DNA of 64,000 bases, taken from Macropodus opercularis (Eukaryota > Chordata > Actinopteri > Anabantiformes > Osphronemidae). This document shows positions 35,780 through 46,204 of this stretch, piece by piece. The stretch's first letter is position 1; every line of letters begins with the position of its first letter. The notes under the pieces were generated by a model. That model was not told the DNA's origin. It ran no database searches and was given only the letters and a program-made list of their open reading frames with translations. The position numbers were made by a program, and so were the translations under genes. Location of the stretch: assembly GCA_030770545.1 (NCBI GenBank), contig JAUCMP010000026.1, forward strand, positions 7,420,501-7,484,500, read 5' to 3'.

Positions 35780-37150
35780 AATAGAGGTGAGAATCAGCCC
35801 TGGGTGTCAGGATGCATCTCATCTCTCAGGTGCTTGCCAGCCAGTAATGAGGACAAGCACTGTCAAAATCCAGTCTCCCACTGTGCCAGACACACATGAG
35901 GGTATAATGAGCAGTACATATTAATAAAGGTAAAGGAATAAAAATAGTTAAATCCTCTGTTGTTCGTCCACCTGTTATGGTATGAGCTGAGCATTTCCTG
36001 TGAAGCCTTGCAGCCCCTTTTCACGCAAGTGCAAATATATGCACTCAGATGGCCAGTAGCATTTATTAATGAAGGCTGAGTACTGTGTTCAACAAGGATC
36101 ATCTGAAGGGTTAAGTGCTGTTCAAGAGACACAACTCAGAAATCAAGATGCATTGAACAGGAGTTGGTGTAGATATACAGCAGCTGTATTTACAGGTAAT
36201 GGATGCATTATTCTTTGGTTGCCCAGAGGCATCCAAGATTAATTGACATCTATGTCATGTAAATTTACAAGATTTATCCTAATGGCCATTTTCATCTCCA
36301 GGCTCTAGGGGAGGTGGAAGCTAAATATTCAGGGAGAGACTAAACAAATATCACAGACATACAATACTGTAGAGTGAGTTCCCAGAAAAAACAGATAGAA
36401 AGTAAAGTCTATGAGACGATCACAACAAGCAGCAGCCGCAGAGCCAAGATTTTACATAAGCCTCAACATTGATTGACATATCAGGGCAAAAATGTTTTGC
36501 ATTGGGGTATTTTGGTAATACATGCACACAAATAAAACATTAGTCGAGCCTGAGTAAATGGGCAACGTATACGGTAGTAAACACCAGACATACATATGCA
36601 GACACCGAACCACTGTGTAAGCCAACAAGACGGCATCAGGAAAGTCCTACACACATCTCTGTGTGCTGGGAGGTTACACGCAGGTCAGAATATATTTTCC
36701 AGGAAGTTGTAGACACAGATGCGCTGGCAGGAAAGTTTTCTCGTACATAAGATGAGATGTGATTGTGAAATGAAACGCTTCTCCTTTCTGCAAAGTCGGT
36801 GAGAATTCTGGTGGCACGTTAGCAGACATCTGTGAAACCTGTTAAGCATCTGATATTTAAAGAAGCCTACGCTCATGTGCCAGGTGTGCTGATGAGGTAA
36901 ACGTGGCTTTCTATGTGTCTGTGCATAGCCTGGAGCAGCACTGGCCACTGAGTGTAGACAGATCGATATTTAAGCACTTCTTTTATTATTCAACTAATGC
37001 ATGTTGGTTTTTACATGTGACAGAAGCATAAAATAGCATAATCCATAACAGCCGCATTTATGTCACTTACACCGCTCTTAGTATACGTTAACCACAGAAA
37101 GCAATTGACTGTGCATTTAAAATGCTCCATTAATAAGTTGGTCAGACTCT
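35780..37150. other. Unique AT-rich DNA, nothing supported
   Basis: No gene, repeat family or structure stands out. Frames under 90 codons on the minus strand are unrecognised. The stretch is included as the left flank of the double hairpin. Confidence 0.5.
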
Positions 37151-37156
37151 GCAAAT

Positions 37157-37193
37157 GGTGTTATTTCTCAACAGCAAGTTGAGAAATAACACC
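37157..37193. repeat. Perfect 16-bp hairpin (left of a pair)
   Basis: GGTGTTATTTCTCAAC (37157-37172), a five-base loop AGCAA, and the exact reverse complement (37178-37193). It overlaps the next hairpin by two bases. It lies in unique DNA and has no T-run or gene beside it. A perfect 16-bp stem with so short a loop is very unlikely by chance, so it probably formed by fold-back copying during replication or repair, or is kept for its structure. Confidence 0.85.
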
Positions 37194-37237
37194 CGCGACT
37201 ACTGTAATAAAGCAAGCTTTATTACAGTGGTCGCGGG
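37192..37237. repeat. 22-bp hairpin with two-base centre (right of a pair)
   Basis: The left arm 37192-37213 begins CCCGCGACTACTGTAATA, and 37216-37237 is its reverse complement apart from one position (T37200 opposite G37229), a G-U wobble if transcribed. Only two bases separate the arms. The outer part is GC-rich (CCCGCGAC) and the inner part AT-rich. Together with the hairpin before it, it forms an 81-base run in which nearly every base is in a stem. The stem is shorter than a usual pre-microRNA. Confidence 0.85.
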
Positions 37238-37239
37238 GT

Positions 37240-38535
37240 CTTACTTGTCGTGAACTCGTGAACTCTGAGCCTGTTGATGTGTGAAAACTTTCAGCCTAAC
37301 CCTTATTAAAGCCGCCTTGGTTTGCATTGGTGCTACCTTTTGATGGGAACTACATAAAATATGCATGAGCTGAGCATTAGGGCTGAATTTAAACCCCAGT
37401 GTTATACACCAGAGCCTCCAGATATCTGAACACACAATCAATAATTCTCCATCAGCTGGGGAGGCTTCCGAGAGGCCCACACAGTCTTCTTTGAAGCCCG
37501 GTGACAAGTTAAACCTGGTCTGTGGTCCAGTTGGAGACTGGGCTCCAGTTGTATTACAGAAGATGCCGTGTTACAGGGTCATAGGTTATGGTTGAGTGAA
37601 AGAGACGAGGGCATCAGCTCAAAAATGTAAGATGCGGTTTCTGTGCTGCAGCGACGTTAATGGTGTGTTTAAATCTGCTTTAAACCTTTGTGCTTTTAAA
37701 GCAGTCATGTTTTTTTGTCTTTCTCTTTTTTTCCTCCTTTTTGTTCTGAATTGTGCCCTTTGGCTATAAAGGAGCTGAAAGGAGTTAGAGACATAGAACA
37801 TTTGTGCTAATGAACCAGTCCTCCTCCTTTTAATTCCTTGAACAAGTCATCGATCAATTAGCTACACGGCTACGTTCGTGTCCCTCTGTGACTCATTTAG
37901 ACTCGGCTCTGATTGATACACTGGTTCTACCCAAAACAAAACCAAAGAAAATCCTATGAGAAGTGAGCCAAGCACTTGCAACACTTGCCTATAGATCCAT
38001 GAAGAGGATATCTTTACACTCTCTGCGTCAATGTGTCTTTCTGTCGCGGCGGCTTTTTTTAGATTTGAGGTGGTTGTTACATCTGGAGGGGACGGTTACT
38101 CGTGGTGCAACTCAGGGGCAATCTGCTGAAAGAAAGCGTTGAAGATGTGTTTCTTTCTTTCTTGTCTGTCAGGCTGAATTTGTGTGGTGTGCGTGTAAAG
38201 AGCATACATGAACACATATCTGTAGAGGAACCACAGATAAATATTTTGTGGTAATTTAACCACAGACGTCAGTTTTTTCAGGAAGGAATGTTCCACTCAC
38301 CGTATAGGACCAAGGTTTACCTAGATTGCTGACAACAGGATATTGAGTCTTTCAGTTATAAAATTGGGGGAAAATTGAGTTTTAGATAACTAATATTTTA
38401 CAGTGGGTCCATCATCTAACATTACATTAACTTTACAGTTTATTTTACCAGCGTGTCCTCACTTTGGCTGAGCACAGTCTAACTAACTCTAAGTGAATGC
38501 AGCTCCTTTATGAGGAGCTCTTTTCTTACTACATG
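37240..38535. other. Unique non-coding DNA
   Basis: No gene is supported. GTGAACTC appears twice in tandem around 37249-37264, just after the double hairpin. Frames of up to 88 codons on the minus strand are unrecognised. The right end is the flank of the Tc1-like element. Confidence 0.5.
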
Positions 38536-38537
38536 TA

Positions 38538-39057
38538 CTGGATTGTGCAAATGTTTTAGGCAGGTATGAGAAAATGCTGTCAAGAATGCTTTCAAAAATG
38601 GAAGTGTTCAACATTTAATTTAATAAATGAACAAAATGCAGTGAATGGACAGAAGAGAAATCTAAATCACATCAATATTTGGTGTTACCACCCTTTGCCT
38701 TGAAAACAGCAGCGGTTCTTCTGGGTTCACTTGCACATACTGTTTGAAGGAACTGGGCTGGTATGTTGCTCCAAACATCTTGGAGAACTAACCACAGATC
38801 TTCTGTCTCTTCATGGGATCCCAGACACACTCCATGATGTTGAGGTCAAGGCTCTGTGGGGGCCGTGCCATCACTTCCAGGACTTACAGTACTGACGTAG
38901 TAACACCAAAGATTGGTCTGATTTCGATTTTTCTTTTGTTCGCTCACTTTGCATTTTGTGAACTGACAAAAATAAACAATCATTATTTATATTTCTGAGA
39001 GCCTTCTTTGTTTACAGCATTTTTTCCACACCTGCCTAAAACTTTTGCACTGTAATG
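38538..39057 (-). mobile_element. Internally deleted Tc1-like element with long TIRs
   Basis: A complete non-autonomous DNA transposon of about 520 bases. It is flanked on both sides by TA (38536-38537 and 39058-39059), the target duplication of the Tc1/mariner superfamily. The ends are inverted repeats: on the left TGCAAATGTTTTAGGCAGGT, on the right the reverse complement of TGCAAAAGTTTTAGGCAGGT. Matching continues inward, with gaps, to a GTAACACCAAA block near 38678-38688 and 38900-38910, so each repeat is roughly 155 bases. The middle keeps a piece of transposase C-terminus read on the minus strand. It cannot move unaided; a full-length relative would be needed in trans. The divergence between the arms suggests it is not recent. 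Confidence 0.85.
38690..38881 (-). pseudogene. Tc1 transposase C-terminal fragment
   Basis: Read on the minus strand from 38881, the sequence gives ARPPQSLDLNIMECVWD, the Tc1 C-terminal motif (usually 'WPxQSPDLNxIExxWD') that carries the third catalytic acidic residue. A stop follows about 14 codons later, and further relics of the C-terminus run towards the inner edge of the left terminal repeat. The N-terminal DNA-binding region and the first two catalytic Asp residues are absent, so the internal deletion removed most of the gene. Confidence 0.75.
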
Positions 39058-39061
39058 TATG

Positions 39062-39995
39062 TATGTGGACTGTGTGTGAGTTGTGTACTGTGAGGAGTGT
39101 GGGTCACCAAGGTATGAACATTACAATACAGAACTGAACATTCCTCTCCTTGCAGTCAGAGCCAGCACAATACAAATAGGCCAGACAATGTCTGACTAAC
39201 ATGATGCAAGAATTCGACAGAATGCTCCATCTACGTGACACAGGTCCCCTCCAGACACCTTTCAACATCTGTTGCAAAAGCAGAATCATCGGGGACAGCT
39301 TGCTGGATGAAGCAATTGGTGCTTCTTGGATTGGAACCCGACGCTGTCAGTTTCTGGGCAGCGTTGTTTTACTCCTCAAACAGTGATCACACGCGTGTAC
39401 AAGCTACAGTTATGTGTGTCAGAGATTAGCAGATTACTAGTGGCAGACTTTCAGATTTAAGGTCTCCCATCTTTTCAGTCTGTCAAAATGTTTTACTTCT
39501 GACACAGTGTGAAAGTCTGAGTTTACTCTCTACTTGTGTCAGTTTATATCTAAGCTGTTTATGTTCCTCTGGATTTTGTTTTGCTCCCGAGAAACCGAAG
39601 CGATTGTTTGGATGATTTCTGGGAGTAAGGTTGAAATTCATGCCTTGCTTGTTGTGTGTCCTCTCCTCTGGATTCACATTTCAGCTGTGCATCTAAACAG
39701 TATTGACCACAAGGGCACCCGCTGACAAACATACAATGAATTGCGGTCAAAAGGAGTAGGTTGTGAGGCTGGGTTTTCCCTCTTAACAACCATCGCCGCG
39801 GAGACCGTGAAGTGAAACAGTCAAGTAACTGTCAGCCGAGACAGTGGAGCGAGAAGAGAGGCAAAGAGAGCGAGTCAGAGAGGAGTATATAAACAGACTC
39901 CCTGTAACAAGTTTGTTTTTTCAAGGTGTCGGGTTCCACGGCCAAGTCTACGGTTATCTGTGAGGTCTGTCCTGTTTAGTTTGGCGTGCGCCCGG
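39062..39995. other. Unique non-coding DNA
   Basis: No supported gene. Frames of 61-76 codons cross on both strands. A TATATAAA box at 39886-39893 follows a GAGA-rich run and is the only promoter-like word. No exon or initiator context supports a promoter. Confidence 0.45.
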
Positions 39996-39999
39996 GCTG

Positions 40000-40095
40000 C
40001 AGCAATAAATTTCACAGAATGCTATGAACCGTTAATTAGGCTGGCAAATGGAGCTTGTAATTTGGCTCAGGCAAAACCCACAGTAGTTTGAATTG
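40000..40095. promoter_or_regulatory. Candidate conserved non-coding element
   Basis: A short repeat-free block containing AATAAATTTCACAG, CCGTTAATTAGGCTGGC and GCTTGTAATTTGGC. The TTAATTAG core fits homeodomain factors. Inferred from motif texture only. Confidence 0.22.
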
Positions 40096-40359
40096 CAGAT
40101 ACACTTGCTACAGAGGCTGAAAGCAACTGCAACAGCCTCCACGATTGAAGCTTGTGCGTGTGCGTGTGTGTGGATGTGATCATGCATGTAGTTTTCTAGT
40201 TTTCTATATGTGTGCATGTTCTTCTTCTCCCCTTTGGAGCATCTGACGTTTCTTGGCAGCTGCTAATCTTCCACCGAAAGCACGACCGAGGCTTTTTCTT
40301 GGCACACCCCTCCTTTCTCTGCCTGTCTCAAGCTGGATGGAAGTGAAATGGGCTCTTTT

Positions 40360-40500
40360 ATGGTGAGCGACTCGCTCAGAGTCGCTAGACAATCGAGCGT
40401 AGCAGAGCAGTGAAACAACTTGAGCGAGCCGCGATTTGCTTTCATCTACATAAAAATCACAGGGTTATTTGATCACCGGGCGATCTCTCGCGCGGCCGTC
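40360..40500. promoter_or_regulatory. CpG-dense patch with palindrome
   Basis: About 14 CpG dinucleotides fall in 140 bases (for example CTCGCGCGGCCGTC at the end), far above the surrounding CpG-poor DNA. It includes a perfect 8-bp hairpin at 40366-40386 (AGCGACTC, five bases, GAGTCGCT). Short CpG-rich patches in fish genomes can mark promoters or enhancers. No transcript evidence is available here. Confidence 0.3.
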
Positions 40501-40504
40501 TCAA

Positions 40505-43500
40505 TGAAACCTGACTGCAAAAAGAGAGGTTTCATCAGGCCGCAGGTATAAGCTGCAGACTGTATGGAGAAAAATAAGAGGATAACTAGCTGCAATAAGG
40601 AGAGATGGTGAAAATAGGAGCATTTAAGTACAAGCGTAATACTCAGCCCATGACTATGACCTTTGGATACCTTTTGAATGCAATGAGGAGCTTAGTGCGC
40701 TGCTAGGAACAAAGCCAAACAGAGGTAGTAGACACAGGCACACACATACATGAGTGCCGAGTTTGTAGGTGATGGGAATCCCAACAGTAACACAGGATCA
40801 ATTACTGGCTGGTTGCTGCAGGGGTCCTGCTGCTTTGCGTGTCCAGGGTGGGAGGTCGATCAGCGCTGACTCCAGAGGGGCGAGAGCAGAACTTTCCACC
40901 CGTGTACCTACACACCAGATATGTTGTGTTTTCTTACTGTAATAAGTCTCTTGCTGATCGCAGATGAAAGGCTGACCATTCCTTACATGTACAGCAACAC
41001 GCAACCTTGTGGTGATCTGAGTATGGCAACTGTCTCTGTCTCACACCGTATGTGAAGATCACCGTGCAGTCAGAGGTGAAATGATGGAGGAGGACTAAAA
41101 GCAGCTACGGTTCACATTTCTGCTCGTATTTATGCAGACATTTAAGCCCGATTACTTCAACAACACGTTTTTTCATCCTGTGAACTTTCCATAGCACCGT
41201 CATCAGGTACAAACGTGTTTTTGTCTGTCTATCTACAGTATGAAGCAAATGACTGAAAATTACAGCCCCACAAGGCTACCAGCATGGTTCTACTGTAGAA
41301 CAGCTGCAGCATGTGTTTATGTATTCAGCAGCTTAACAAATCAAGAAAGCTATAGACTTCAGAGTTGTTTGACACAACACAGACATTAAGCAGATGAAAC
41401 ACAGTCTGGCGCTGCTCTAACAGAAATCAGTAGGAATAGAAATGTAGGCGACTAAACTCCAAACAACAGCGACAGAATCCTGCGCTCGACTGCAGCAACA
41501 AGTCTTCTTACATGTCACTGTTTTCGCTCCCTCCCTCATTTTTCCGAACCGTAACGTCAACGAAGTTTGGTTGACGGCAGCCGGAACGTCACACTTTTGG
41601 ACCTACAGCACTTTTTTTTCTTGTCACCGACAGAGCGACGTCTGGGGCTCACGCTGTGAGATGGTAGAGGCAGGAGAATGAGACTTGCCCCTCAGCAGTA
41701 ATTTCAGTTTGACAGGCCTGATCCGGCGCGTGTAGTGTACTTGTAGAGTTCCGCTATCACACACTGATCTCTGAAACACTTCAAGGCCCTTACACGTCTA
41801 ATGAGGTGCAGCTCAGAAAGATTGCAGATAAAGCCTGACAGAAGGGAACGTGGGGTAACTGGGTAATTCCTCTCATACTTTACGACTGCTCTTAACATCA
41901 CTCCATACCATCATCCTCCCAACAGGATATCCTCATTTCTCATCTTTCCCACTCCCTCTGTTTTAAATGGCTCCATTCACTTTCTTTAATTGGACAGTGT
42001 GAGTTTTGTCACTATCTCATTAATGTCCAAGCCTCTGCGCGATTAAGGAGTTCTGCTCCAGTGGGTACATCTGCCCATGCTCATCCATGCAGCCACAGAG
42101 GTGTCAGACACAAAAAGACACACACATTCACCCATATGCACATCCGAGGTATTGTCACTTTGACTATTAAAATGAAAGCTTGGGCCGATTATGATCCCAT
42201 TCAGAGAGAGAACGGGTCTCTGGAGGTGAATGATTGTACATCACATGGAGAGAGATTGAGGGGAAAGGAATTGGCCAGAGGAGATGGAGTGAGGTGTGAG
42301 GTTATAGAAAAATGTGAGAAGTGAAAAAGAACGGGTAATTAATGACGGCGGTGACGATGTGTCCTGACTGGCCGATAGAGTAGAGTAAAAAATAAAAAGG
42401 TAATCTGGAAAGTGGAGGCAGGTAAAAGCCAACAGGCAAAGTTAGGTCTGGACTGATGGCAAAAGCAAACTTGAATAAAACCCGATCAGACAATGTGTTT
42501 GATGGTCAAACCTTAGCCTTGTAGCTCAGTTTTGGTATCCATGGCAAACACTTGACTATTCAATAACTTTGTCTGCCATTTGATAAGCAGTTTGCACATG
42601 TTGGGTTTATTAGAGCAAGGGGTAAACAGGCCAGTTGTTACTAGTTCTTCACTGAAGCTACTGCACAGTCAAAGTTTAGGAGTACGTCGCAAAAAATGTC
42701 CCTTGCTCACAACAATAAAAGTAACTTACCTCACCTCCTCTGACGCCATCCTGTATTGATCCTTTAACGACGAGCGGGCCACTGAAATGCATTTGTGCTC
42801 ATAAATGTCAACATTTTTCTGTGAGCCTCGTGCTTGTTTCACACACTACAGAGCAGAGAATTCACATATTAAAACCGCCCTTCAAGTGTGTGGGACAGCA
42901 GATGTAATAAAGGATCCAAATAAAGCGCTCCTGGCGGAAATCACAAGCATCCAAAGGTGGAGAGAAAAGGCAGAGTGGAACTTTGAACATGTCAGCTATT
43001 TTTTCAGTGCCGTCTCAAAGGAGAGGTTTATGTAAGTGGTTTATTACGGGCCTGCATCATGGAGGGGGGAACAAAGGAGGGGGGACACGGGGCATTTATG
43101 AGATTAGCACAAAGTTAAATTCTTCAGAGTGATTTCCCTCTGATGAGGACACGAGCAGTCGGCGGGAGATGGAGAGCAGGGTGTGGCCGTGGGTTCACAG
43201 TAAGTTCAGGAATCAGACAAAAACAAAAACACCCAAACCGCCGACCAGGAGTACGGTCAGTAGGTTTTCAGGAAATAGCAGGGCCGTCAACAACAGAGGG
43301 ACAAAACATCTCCATTAGCTTAAGTGCACAGCGACAGCAGAGGCAGAGAAGGTGACGGCCGTGTCACATGTATGACTGTCATCCACCATGTTTGCACCCG
43401 CTCACTGACGAGCAGAACAAGTGGAGTGTGCTCTGGAGGTGGGTTCCAGGGGGGATGTGAGGACATGATACTGTCTGCTGCACCACAGCTTCACTTTCTC

Positions 43501-46010
43501 CTTCAGGTCCTGACCCATCCAGACACTTCATCATCTAATTCAGGCCATGCATAAATGTACAGTAGAGCCCATTTAGCTTCCCCACCAGGTGTGAACTGAT
43601 GCGCATTGAGCACTACTGTATCTCAGACTGGGGTTCTGTTGTCCAGACAGATTTTTTTTGTGTTCTGTCCCATAAAACACACTGAATAAATGGTCAATTG
43701 GATGATACCTAATATCTTATGTTCCCATTTACGAGCTACCTGGGCCCACCGACTGTAGAGCTGACTGACAGATGCAGAGAGAACCCAGATGCAGGTGAAG
43801 TCAGAGGGAGAGTGGAAAAAATGAAAATGGATTTAATTTAATAATATAAAAAGAACAGCTGGAACGTGAGTGCACATCTGGATGTCTCTCTTGAGCTAAG
43901 TTTAAGGTCTTTTCATTCTCTATGTCTAATAGATTGGACAGAAGTTGGGTTGAAACACATTTTACCAGTAAATTCAAATTTGATGGTTATTATGATAATT
44001 GGGATTAATACGACCTCAGTTTTTATTGCTCTCAGATTTTACAGCATCCAAAACTCAGCTAAAATAGTCTTTGCATTTTGATGTTTGATACAAAATTCTG
44101 TGTGAGACCCGAAGTTATAGGAGCCAGGAGATGTTTGGGGAAGAAGGAGAGAAGCAAATCGGTTTAACACACATCTGACCCGGTGATAAAGTGTGAGGTG
44201 AGAGGAGGCAATAGATCACCGAGAGGGAGACAAACCCAATCTGCCACTTTCGGGTCGGCTGCTTGGAGAGAGGCAGGTAGGGGACGAAGGAGCCTCAGCC
44301 TCTGCCAGCTCTGACGCCATGCACACAAACATGTGGGCTCTTTGATTAATTTGTCCGAAGGCAGAGATTTATTCGTTTGTAAAGGACCCTCGTGAACTCA
44401 ACAGTGACTTTACACCGTGTGCATACAAAGCCAACATGCATTCTCACTCTGGCTTAATATGTGTACAGACTTTCTTCCTCCTTCTCTCCCTCTCGCTGCC
44501 TTCCTCTCTTTTCTGCATTAATCAGTTCTGAGAGCTACCAAGAGTAGTGTGTTTAATGTGAATTTTTATCATCATTCATTCTGTTTGAAGGAGGTGCTGT
44601 GTCTCTGATACATTTTAATGGGGTATCTAGCTTGAGTTTTCCTCACATAGACTCCAGGGTTAGTTACTGTAAGTATACTTTCTCCAGAGCGACACCTGAT
44701 GAATTCCATGTTTATTTTTTGTGAAGCAGGAAAGTCAGACAAGAACAAGAAGAGGGATTCAGTCTCTGACTTTACGGTGGTGCCCTCTCCTCTCACTCCT
44801 GTGCTCTCGGGAGCACACACGTGTGATTTCACACACGCAAGGTGCTGATGCTGGCATTTTACGCTCAGTGTTTTCACCCCCGGCTCTCATAATCTGTTTT
44901 ATCTCAGGTGCTGCCAATAGCAGGTTTAATTAATGAGAGGATATTCGTAATGTAATTTACCCGGCACAGGATTATAAAGTGACATATCACTTTGCAGCCT
45001 GTGAGGCAATGAGATGAAATCTTCAGTGGATCTGGGAACTTAGGATGGAGTGAAATAAAAAATAGAGAAAGAAGCTTGTATGACTTTTAAGTCTTATCAG
45101 CAGCACATCAAAGGTCCCTGAAAAAGCTATTATTGCCCCAATTAATGCATGTATCCATAGTGAATCTGTAGGCATGTTTCTGTCTGCGTGCTTGGGTTTG
45201 TATGTGTCAGCAGCTTTACTTTCAGGGGGTTAGGATTTATCTTTGCTTACACGGGGAGTCCCATACTAATTAAGTCTAGGCCTGTTAGAGTGAGTTACTC
45301 AGCCTGAAGCTTTACAAAGTGTCACTCTTTCATTCATCCTGAGACCTGAGAAGCTGCCGGCTAGCAGGAGACGCTGGGTTTCATCGGGAGCCGCTCAGTA
45401 GAGGGACGTGTTTGTGAACGGATAGATGCAGTCGACATCCAGACCTGTCAGCTCTGTCCTGTGGCTTTGCAGGAGCTCTGTGTTTGTGAGTGGACGTAAT
45501 GAAGGAAGTGTTTTCTGGCAGCATGACTGTTAATTTTCTAATGACTGCTCGCGTTCTGCTAACTGTTGTTCAGAGGATTAGTCCACAGCATAATCTGGTT
45601 TACTGTGTCACGCTCTCTCTCTCTCTGGTACTGGAGTGATGTGGCCATTTCACAGATTACAGTCTAGTTTATGCAGTTTATGGTCGTAGAGTAAAGGTTG
45701 ACATGAGCAGAAACTGAATGTGATGATTATGACAGACTTTCAGACTATCCTCATGTCCAGAGCCTGTACTATGTACTGACATGAAGTATCTTCATTATCC
45801 CATAAGTCTGTTATCAGTTTAGTGCATTATATTTATTTTCCATACACCCAGGCTGAGCATAGTACATACGCTTGGACCACTAACCATTTTTGTGACGTAA
45901 CTACATCTCAGACACAGAGAACTCTCATTCTGCACAGCTTGATTTGTTTTCCAGATGATTTGTTAAGGCTGCAGCACATTCATTTCAAGCCTCTTAAACA
46001 TTAAAAGCTA
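40505..46010. other. Unique non-coding DNA
   Basis: No gene is supported. Items seen: three CGTCA half-sites at 41550-41600, a G-run-rich segment at 43062-43092, a short (CT)7 at 45613-45626, and overlapping palindromes at 44800-44840 (TGTGCTC-TCGG-GAGCACA, CACACGTGTG, GTGTGA-TT-TCACAC). Frames up to 101 codons are unrecognised. Confidence 0.45.
43062..43092 (+). other. G-quadruplex-prone segment
   Basis: Two G6 runs and a G4 run are separated by 4-9 bases (GGGGGG, AACAAAGGA, GGGGGG, ACAC, GGGG). Because a G6 run can supply two triplets, the segment can fold into a quadruplex, though less stably than the one near 10.1 kb. Confidence 0.55.
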
Positions 46011-46014
46011 TAAA

Positions 46015-46200
46015 ATGCCGCACACATTTGGAACGTCATTTGAAGAATTTGGAGCGGCAGAGAATTTTGTAATTGGCAAGATTAATAATATTTACAGCGC
46101 TCAGATGCAAATCTCCCTTCGCCGAGGCCCCATGAATAATTAAGTGAGAACAATCACTTTGAATTATTCATTTCTAAATATTCTTCCATGTGTTTTTTTT
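46015..46200. promoter_or_regulatory. Candidate enhancer with octamer and 40-bp palindrome
   Basis: An exact octamer ATGCAAAT lies at 46105-46112. About 20 bases on, 46132-46171 forms a near-perfect palindrome: ATGAATAATT-AAGTGA, a GAACAA centre, then TCACTT, two unpaired bases, AATTATTCAT, giving 16 paired bases. Each arm carries homeodomain-type AATTA cores, and the centre contains ACAAT, a SOX-type word. Upstream are TTGTAATTGG and AAGATTAATAATATT. No repeat family matches. The combination looks like a developmental enhancer, but conservation and activity are unknown. Confidence 0.4.
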
Positions 46201-46204
46201 ATGA

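Noticed and set aside
37192..37237. Hairpin as a microRNA precursor
   Set aside because: About 46 bases with a two-base centre is too short and too tightly closed for a normal Drosha/Dicer substrate, and no known mature microRNA sequence was recognised.
39886..39893. TATATAAA as a core promoter
   Set aside because: No initiator, exon or conserved promoter architecture follows; TATA words occur by chance in AT-rich DNA.
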